NCBI GenBank assembly: GCA_963070105.1
Contig: OY718806.1
Location: 8,197,865 to 8,261,864, forward strand
From: Litomosoides sigmodontis
Lineage: Eukaryota > Nematoda > Chromadorea > Rhabditida > Onchocercidae
DNA length: 64,000 nt
Direction: 5' to 3'
Part shown: piece after piece, positions 56,245 through 64,000 of the stretch
Position numbering within the stretch: the stretch's first letter is position 1
How the letters are laid out: the number at the start of each line of letters is the position of its first letter
Notes under the pieces: model-generated
What the model was told of the DNA's origin: nothing
The model's input: only the letters and a program-made list of their open reading frames with translations
The model's database searches: none
Program-made: the position numbers and the translations under genes

Positions 56245-58256
56245 CTACGAGGAATTCGAAGAATACAAAAAAATGCTGATGATAACCAATCCAGTTCCAA
56301 GTAAAAATAGTGCATTCGGAATGAAATCGAAAAGATATATTGATGCCACCAAACTAATAATGATAGCAGCGGATGTTGCAAAATTTTTAGCTATATTGCC
56401 AGAATATTTAATGCATACCGCAACGGATAAACCACCAATGCAATACCAGATAACGACAATCCAAACTAGCATATCAAAACCGTATAGCACACCTTCATTA
56501 AAAATTATTTCATGGTCCTAAAAGACTCGATAAACAAAAATTTCAATCATTTTAATTACCGAAGTAAACTGATGGGCTAAATGAAATCATGGCTGGCTTC
56601 TCCAGATTAACGACTACTATAAGTGTAGTTTAATAATGCTACTAACGACATGAATCCTGCACCGAGTTACCGGAAATTTCGATGATTACAGCGACTTTAT
56701 CAATAATACTTTTACGTGTTTTTTGTTTATGAAACATATGAGTTACAATTACGGTTTTTTTGTGACATATATGACGATAAGCATAAAAAATCTCACTTTT
56801 TGTACATATTTATATGTAAATACCTTCATAATTGAAGCGGTGAAACTTGAAGGTATTCCAAACATTGACAACTGCACATTACGCATCCACACTGACACAG
56901 AGGGACTGGTTTTCAAAAGTTTTTCGAAATATATTCCTGCAAAACCGGAAAGAATGCAAGCAGAAACAGCAGCCACAAATCCTGAAAAGAACAAAAAATT
57001 GAAGAAGAATTTCACAGCTCACTCTTGCTTCATCATTAGAAAATCTTTCGGCCATTACAAACAACGTATCCACAACAATTTACCCGTTGTGATGCAGACT
57101 AAGAATTAACAAATCTTGACAGCTGTAAAATCTAGAAAAATTGTAAAAGTACATTATAGTGCCTTCCAGGTAATGAAACAGCTACATACGGGTCTCATGA
57201 AGAACCCACTGGTGAAAGTTTTAGAACCACTTTTTGATGGTTAATCAATTGGTGAGGCTAAACTGACAATTAAAATTGTAAAATTGTCACCTAAATAAGG
57301 GTCGTTCCAATATAATGCATTCTTTGTTCCATGCTGGTTCAACTGAACAAGACATATACCAACAAAAAGTACACCAAGAGACAACCATTGCTTCTTATTA
57401 ATAGTTCTTTTCAACATAATTACTGCAAAAATTGCTGTCGTGAAAATCTTCAATTGCGAAGTTACCTGAAAATGTAAACTTATAATTCCTTCCACTAAAA
57501 TTATGGAAGAACTACTTACCTTCTCTATTCTCTCCCTACACGCAATTATAAAATGAAAAAGTAACCATATATGCTGCCGCCTCCAGGTGAGATGCTGCCA
57601 CATAAAACAGATTATTTTGTACGATATAGATTACCGCAGGAATGCAAACTTTGAAAGTATCTTTTGAATTATACAATACTTCCCGTTTCACAAGATGCAA
57701 CATACTGAAATTCATTCCTTGGCATAACGCGATAATCAGTTAACTGTAGAACTGGAATTTATCCTAAATTTTCCAAAGGAAATAAAGCAACAACAAATCA
57801 TCTGCTGTAGCTGTTTGCAAGTCCCGCTTAAAACCTCCTATAACACCAATGTGATGTTAAATATGGTGTCAGTTAGGCACTGATATTAATATTGTAAAAT
57901 CATTCTTAAAAAAATTTAAAAAATTCATCACTTCTAATATACTGCGATCACACTTGTCAGCTAACTGACAAAATTAATCAACTGATATATGCTTGAGAAA
58001 TTTTTAAGCATCAGTTAAGTAACCTGCTTACGCTCTTTTCTTCATAAACGATGAAAAGTAGACAGGTGATTAGTTTGAGAACTTCAGTGAAAAATACAGC
58101 AACTGATGGAAGAAACACCTTCTCGACAACTCGTACTCTCGAATACCGTAACAATAATGTATGTGCTGAATTCTGTAGGGTTAACCATATCAAAACGCTT
58201 AATTGTAAGATTATTCCCGGACTTCCCGTATGCTTCCGCACCACAGAAATGTTCAT
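56245..58256 (-). CDS. SLC35A-type nucleotide-sugar transporter
   Basis: Golgi/ER multi-pass carrier exchanging a nucleotide sugar for the nucleoside monophosphate. Exon 1 (58256 to about 58015) has the first transmembrane helix and the linker [20 protein letters not shown], matching the SLC35A pattern of aromatic/Ser-Thr followed by AVxxxExxK. The second helical block (about 57600-57470) includes [15 protein letters not shown], the hallmark YQVTYQLKILTTA-type motif, then [20 protein letters not shown] (57450-57345). Next comes [20 protein letters not shown] (about 56990-56930), the conserved SGFAGVYFEKILK motif, with [13 protein letters not shown]. The last exon (about 56530-56245) has [31 protein letters not shown] and ends FLYSSNSS. 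The family includes UDP-galactose, UDP-GlcNAc and CMP-sialate carriers; worms have several (srf-3, ugtp-1 and others), so substrate is unassigned. An AG directly precedes the ATG (CTATAG/ATG). Confidence 0.92.
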
Positions 58257-59469
58257 CTATAGAGTAAATAATTGATTTATATCATTTTACGAGTTACTTT
58301 TCGATATATTTTCTAAAGCATCTTATGCCAAAAATATTTCAAGTGCATATTCATTAAACATCATACAGCACTTACGTGTTGAAATTTCTTGTGCTCATTG
58401 GCTGACTGCTGATAACGATCAACCAACACTTCATCGTCCCTTCCAGTCATCAGAATGGATATGAAGATGACCGTCCTAAAATGAGGAATGACCGATAGAT
58501 GATGTCAAGGAAGACTAAACTGCCATAAGAACCAAAATGAAGCAGCATAATTTGAACTGACAAATCCATGAATAATTCCATCTATGCATTTGACAGCTAT
58601 TACTCCTTCATTTCAATTCATGTACTGGTGCATAAACACACTGAACGTTTTTTAACGTAGTGAATCTTTAATAAATCATCCTCCCCTCCTCCATCCCCAT
58701 CACCTAAAAATCTATTCCGCTATTTGAACCCACACCTACCATTCTTACAGTCATGTATTCAGTACGTTTGGACATTTGTTAAGTATTTTAACAGTAGAAA
58801 AAGCATAATTTCTCCCGCAGAATGGCCACAGAATTGAACTGCGATAAAAATTAAAGAAACAGCTAATAACATAGCTTCTAAAATTAATGGTAAAAATTGC
58901 AATTTTATTTGAAGATTAACAACAATAAAGCGAAAAAAAATCAAGGAAGCTTTATATGTGTAAAATATTATAAGTAGGTGAAATATGTAAACAAACAAAG
59001 GTATAACGAATGCTTCTCAGATATGTATATATAGCAACATACAAGCTTTTCAGGAATGAAGCATAGAAATATATCTATAAATTCACAGATAATGACAAAT
59101 GACAAAGATGTGAGCATGCATGAATAATTCATGTGGTAAAAAATATTTTTTTACGTAAATTTAGATACAGTCTCCAATTGAAACAAATATACCAAAAGCG
59201 TTTGCTCTACTTTATTACCGTTGTAATTAATCTGCCAACTGAACATTAGTTAACATTCATAACGAAGCATTTTTAAAAATGAAGTGAAAATAAGGACAGA
59301 GCCTCACGTTACTGCCAATAAAACATAATTAGAACAAATTCATAATTGTAATTAAAAAATTAGCCAAGTGATATGGCAAATAGAGAAAGGCAAATATGGC
59401 AGTTCAAGGAACGAGGAAGCCTAGAAGGTGACGGTAATGATATAAATAAAATATTCACAATACCAATAT
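58257..59469. other. Gap between testin and the nucleotide-sugar transporter
   Basis: About 1.2 kb, AT-rich, both flanking genes on the minus strand. A 79-codon hydrophobic frame at 58759-58998 has no recognisable family and is most likely chance. Contains the testin 3' UTR and probably the transporter promoter. Confidence 0.5.
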
Positions 59470-62400
59470 CTAAGCCACAAAATTCCTTTTGCATTCGGAA
59501 CTGCAGAAAACTTCCTCATTTTTGATGACAAACCTTTGATTCAATAGCACCTTACTGCAGTACCTGCACCTGAAAACATTTGCGAAAAGGTACTACCAAT
59601 TACTAATTATACATATATATGCACTTAAAGCATATGGATTCTTGCCATATTAATCACTTGCAGAAAAGAAAAGAATTGACTACTAACCGAAAACAATCGT
59701 CTCCAGCATGCCAGTGTAAGTCTTTGAATGAAATCCGCTGCTTATCAGGTGCTATTTTAATGCGGCAAAAGCGACAAGTCTGGAATGGGAGCTTAAAAGC
59801 TATCCAACATAACAGAATAATTTTTTGATTAATATCATGAGTAGCTTCTTTGTCAGTTACTCACTACTAGACACCAGCAAGTTTTTCTAATGTGCTAGAA
59901 TGTAAACATCTCTTAATAAAAATTTGATATATAAAATATATAAAACAACATTTCAAGGCCCACCTTAGCGTATCTTTCCATATAACAATTAAAGCAATAA
60001 GGTTGCTCATCTTTCATCATGTAACGATGGCCACCGAGCTGCATATCGCATCCAAAACAACAAAAATGATCCAAGTGCCAGCTTTTGTCCTCAGCAAAAG
60101 TATATTCCTTCGAAAAAATAAGCTAAAAATTCGTAGCTATCATTATCGGTAACTGAAAAGCTTCCACTGAGACTAAAGCATGCAGAAAATTGAGGACTTC
60201 TGTTTCCACAGATATCCAATTATTCACGAAAGCATAATTTTCGGAAAGCCATGACTACTATACAATAAACACAGCATTACTGACTCTTTAAGAGATAGAC
60301 ATTATCAGTCATCAAATGATTCCATCTAACTTTTAGTTGTTATTCCATCCAATCTATCTATTGGTTCCGCTATTGATAATCATAAGTTCCTATCGCCCAC
60401 CCCTATGACCATACGTTTGAAAGACAGCTTTTCGCTGCATTAGCTTTCACAGAATTTCTAATAAAGGAGTTAACCTCATCACAACCAGAACACCTCGGAT
60501 AAACAGAATCGCCGAAGTGACGGCCGCAATAATAAATACCATCCTTATAAAAATAAAGAAGATCCACAAGTCTTTGATTGCAAACATGACATTTAAAGCA
60601 GTTGACATGCCACATCTCCTAAAAAAAATTGTTTTTAGAATCAGTCACACAACAAGTAAATAAAAAAAAATTGACTTGCGAAGAAGGATTTAAAAAGACT
60701 AACATCTGCTGATCCGTGATCTGTAACAACAGCAACTTCGCCAATTTGCAACTTCTTATGGCAAAACTGACACTTCTAAACTCAAAACTTTCAACAGCTG
60801 CTTGATATGAAAGCTGCCTTTAGCAAGTAACTAATGGTAAATGAAATAATTCGACATTCGCTTTATTAGCTTTCAAAACAAAATTGGTGATATTTCTAAA
60901 CAAGAAACGCTTACTGAAGAGAGTAACTCACAGAAGTTATTGTGAAACACAAAATGAATGTGACAGCAAAAGTTTTATCTAACCCCATAATTGTCTTGTA
61001 AGTCCATGCTTCCATCCAATCCAGGTGCCGTAATCTTCCAACTGTCATTTAACGTATCCAGTTCAGAGAACTCAATCAACCTACCCACACCAACAATCTA
61101 AATTCCTCCAAATACTTTAAATTGCTAATTATTGCCCAATTTAATCTGAATAAAAAATAAACACAAGAAAACCAAGGAGAGGTCAAGTTTCTTAAAATGT
61201 CTTCTGAACAATGCAACGAACCTTTTCCTTTACAGTACTTACATACTTCGCATGTTTTTTCCTATCCAATTCAGTCTTCAAAGATTTCGCAGCAGATGCG
61301 TCAGAATCATGATGCGGTAACTAAAAAAAGAATTCAGATGAGAAAATAACAATAATATGGATTTTGAATGACGTGAATGGTCAGAAAAGCAGCAAAATTG
61401 TCTTCCTGAATAGAGCTTCGATTTGCTGAAGTTCCGAGGAAAAGATGTAGAGACGTCAGATTGCCTACAAAAAAAAAGAGAACAGAGCTGAAAGACGGAT
61501 GACGACTACAATCCAATGTCCTCAAACCTGATGCTGCAATTTATGACGCCGATCTAGAGCACCTTCAGTATCAACAATAGGACGTTCGCTTGCTGGAAGA
61601 GCACTAAAGTATTTCTCGGCCAATACCCTGTCAGTTGTTGGAACCCATGTATATTCTGACATTTTGCTTTTCTCTTTATTATCTTCAAGTTTCACGTTGT
61701 ACATCGACTCCAGCCTAATTTTCTAAAAGTCAATCAAGATGATGCAAATTATTTTGTGTAGATAATTTCAGATATTGTTATAAATTAAAAGCACAGTTTT
61801 ATTTCCTCTACACATTTCTTTCACGTGAAACCCACAAACCTCCAACTTAGCATTAGGAGCATAAGCTTTTTCTCTGCATTTTGGTAACAACGGTGACGGC
61901 GCACGTAAACGTAACTTGCTCTCAAATTCGGGTATGAAGTCAAACAAACGACCTATAAGAGGATTAGTAATATTTAATATACTACTTTGTGATCAGTTTA
62001 TAAGTACAATAACTACAGATATTTTTTTAAACACTGAGATTAGAGAAAAGTGCAATGAAATGAGAACCTATCACTATTTGACCATGATCCATGTTTCTTG
62101 GTAATATCACATCGTGATCATCCATTCTGCAGGAACATACTTTACACATTTTCCTGCGAAACAGTTTTATGATTATTTTCTACCATGCAGCAAAACGGAA
62201 TATGCAAAGATTGTAAATATTTCTTTTGAGCATTAAGAAAATTACCTCCAGTAGTGTAAATCGAGGCCCGGACAATCACACTTTAAACAACGAGAGCCGG
62301 CACCGATTTCATGACACAATACATTCTGAAAACACTGCCAAAAATCTAGAATATTTCCAAGTATTTTATGAGCATGTAAAACATGTAGGGTAATTTCTAA

Positions 62401-62829
62401 TTTCCAATTACAAAAATAGACATTAGAAACACTAAGTGCTACTCTCATCATATAGGAAATATAAAGAAGAAAACTTGAAATACATTCACTAATTAAAAAT
62501 AAACTATCAATTCTCAGGGAATTGTCTCTGCAGTTAGTACGTGACAGTAAATGTACAGCCATCCATGTTTTCATACTCAATCACTTCCTTTCTGCCCTCA
62601 ATCGCGAAAGACCGTCTTCAATTTTTCTTACAAGAACATAATTTCCTTTTTTCAACAAATATCAAGCATCAATTAAACCTTTGAAACCTTTGTCAGAGGA
62701 ACTGGAGTTCACTCTTTCTTTTAACTTCAGTTTAACGTAAATAATAGCAAAAACCTTAGGTTTATTTTCAAGTTTGAAAATATCTGGATTAACGTGAGCG
62801 CCACGACGACAATCCACTTCACTAGTCAT
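59470..62829 (-). CDS. tes-1: Testin (PET domain plus three LIM domains)
   Basis: Actin-associated adaptor of cell junctions and adhesion sites. Exon 1 (62829-62757) encodes MTSEVDCRRGAH and LENKPK. The cysteine-rich N-terminus follows (LCHEIGAGSRCLKC about 62340-62280; KMCKVCSCRMDDHDVIL about 62150-62100), like human testin GAPCLKC. The PET domain (about 61680-61535) has YTWVPTTDRVLAEKYFSALP and DTEGALDRRHKLQHQ, continuing LPHHDSDASA near 61320. LIM1: CHKKLQIGEV (60770) with MWHVNCFKCHVCNQRLVDLL and YYCGRHFGDSVYPRC. LIM2: EYTFAEDKSWHLDHFCCFGC and QPYCFNCYMERYA (60110-59985). LIM3: FQTCRFCRIKIAPDKQRISF with WHAGDDCF (59795-59695), then CRYCSKVLLNQRFVI and CSSECKRNFVA, stop at 59470-59472. Three LIMs and the short end fit testin rather than prickle or limpet. 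tes-1 is the C. elegans name. Confidence 0.94.
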
Positions 62830-64000
62830 TGCTCCAACCATTCAACAGATGCAATTGGTCATAAGCTGAGTGTCAGTTCCAGTACTATTATGTTATCATT
62901 TGACAACGTCGTTATGCTGCAATATAGAGAGCATTGATCAAATAGCTGTCAAGATTCATTCTTTGTTAATATTTAATGCATTAAGGAAAGCGAAAGAGAG
63001 CGGGAAGAAATCAGAAACGCAATGAGCTGAAAATAAGCAGAGATTGGATTTGTAAAGCTCACTAACGAGAGGTTAACAAACTCATAAGCTAACGTGGAAG
63101 CATTCCTTGCAACATGCATCCTTTTTGCTGAATTAATATTTGGGAGGTGAAAGAAACCGATGACTCAGAGCATCTTCAATCAATTCAAACTGCCACCTTT
63201 CGAACAATGATATTACACTGCCTTAGCTGCCCAGGTATTGCATTCAGGAAAAAAGCAGGCCGAATTGAATGCTCCTCTTCTGGAAAATGTAGTTCCTAAA
63301 AACCACAGGTGAATTTTGCTCAGTGTGACACTATGGGATCAATTTCACAGTTTTTAGCACAGTGGAAGCAGAAATCACACAAAACCAGGGATGCGACAAA
63401 CGTAACCCAAGGAGAGCAGGAATGTTAAACCAAATACTCTCCTGTTAGCAATTCTAAATGCATTTAAACAAGAAACGTCTGGAAATATTGAAATTTATGA
63501 ATAAACGAGATGACTTTTACGATGAGAAATAATACACAGTAATTAAGGGATTTGTTTAACAGGCTTTGCTGACCGATGGTGACCGATTGCTAGCGAAACA
63601 TTGAAAATTCATTCAGGCTTATCTGCTAGTTTGTATTAATGTGATTAATGCTATTTGCATGGACGTTCAACCGAACCCTGTAACATACATTGTATGGCTA
63701 AAAATGAAATTACAAGAACCTGAACCTTGAACTGAACTGAATTATTCCTAATTAACATTGCACTGTGTAACAACACATTGACTGAGTCATCATCGTGACA
63801 ATATCAATCTCTCTTCCCACCTCTTCTCAGCATTGTATTTCTGTTCCTTTCTTTTTTTCTCTCACTACCACTACTACTACTACAGTTGGAGGTACTTATT
63901 CGTACGCTTGCTCTCGCACCCTTCCTGCTTTCTCCTCATACGTAAGCTTAGTGCTTGAAATGTTTTCAGAATGTTTGTTTCAATAGCAGGCTTCACATAT
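62830..64000. other. Region upstream of testin to the window edge
   Basis: About 1.2 kb with no recognised gene. A short CTA/TAC repeat (about six units) occurs at 63866-63884, the same motif that forms the long satellite near 8671. The plus-strand frame at 63795-63986 spans that repeat and is not convincing. The testin promoter should lie in the first part. Confidence 0.5.

Noticed and set aside
56273..57109. Plus-strand ORFs of 82 and 128 residues
   Set aside because: They are antisense shadows of the SLC35A transporter exons.
59470..62829. Prickle or limpet family PET-LIM protein
   Set aside because: The cysteine-rich N-terminus before PET, exactly three LIM domains and the short ending after CSSECKRNF match testin.

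Overview
The window is nuclear DNA from a nematode, most likely a clade III (filarial or other spirurid) worm. It is AT-rich, with intron-dense genes, short T-rich nematode-type 3' splice sites (TTTTCAG/TTTTAG), several genes with a splice-acceptor-like AG a few bases before the ATG (fits spliced-leader trans-splicing), and animal-type proteins. The placement below Nematoda is inference from style and was not tested by a search. No viral, bacterial-operon, CRISPR or transposon-coding segment was recognised.

Layout, left to right. 79-3606 (-): RasGEF1-type Ras-family exchange factor. 3607-11240: long gene-poor stretch with a G-quadruplex motif, a 741 bp compound trinucleotide/hexanucleotide satellite (8671-9411) and a CA repeat. 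11240-12644 (+): unrecognised protein with a C-x2-C-x16-C-x2-C motif. 13420-16739 (-): CAF-1 p60/CHAF1B histone chaperone. 17962-20460 (-): mitochondrial tyrosyl-tRNA synthetase. 21041-22380 (-): N-terminal glutamine amidohydrolase. 23249-25997 (+): TDP2-type tyrosyl-DNA phosphodiesterase, followed by phase-compatible extra exons. 28629-32034 (+): single-pass extracellular leucine-rich-repeat protein. 32678-36149 (-): copine. 37981-39298 (+): SAM methyltransferase of a type reminiscent of bacterial glycolipid methyltransferases. 39554-40552 (-): TSR3, 18S rRNA aminocarboxypropyltransferase. 41247-44861 (-): F-box/WD40 protein. 44862-50771: gene-poor, with a proline-rich small ORF and a 23-G run. 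50772-53524 (+): GDP-mannose 4,6-dehydratase. 53797-54145 (-): TMA7. 56245-58256 (-): SLC35A nucleotide-sugar transporter. 59470-62829 (-): testin (PET + 3 LIM).

Most are housekeeping or conserved animal genes: chromatin assembly and DNA repair (CAF-1 p60, TDP2), translation and ribosome maturation (YARS2, TSR3, TMA7), protein turnover (NTAQ1, F-box/WD), sugar-nucleotide supply and transport (GMD, SLC35A), and signalling, membrane and cytoskeleton (RasGEF1, copine, LRR protein, testin). They do not form one pathway. NTAQ1, YARS2 and CAF-1 p60 lie in tandem on one strand, as do F-box/WD and TSR3, but gaps of about 0.6-1.2 kb make operons only a possibility. Exon ends were read by eye from homology, splice signals and phase; conserved cores are firm, while some small exons and N-termini are approximate.

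The most interesting leads are the orphan cysteine-motif protein, the methyltransferase with a bacterial look, a decayed second copy of a C2A exon inside a copine intron, a GC-AG intron in the TDP2 gene, and the extra exon pair that could give TDP2 a second C-terminus without its catalytic histidine. I did not find a convincing wholly new biological system.
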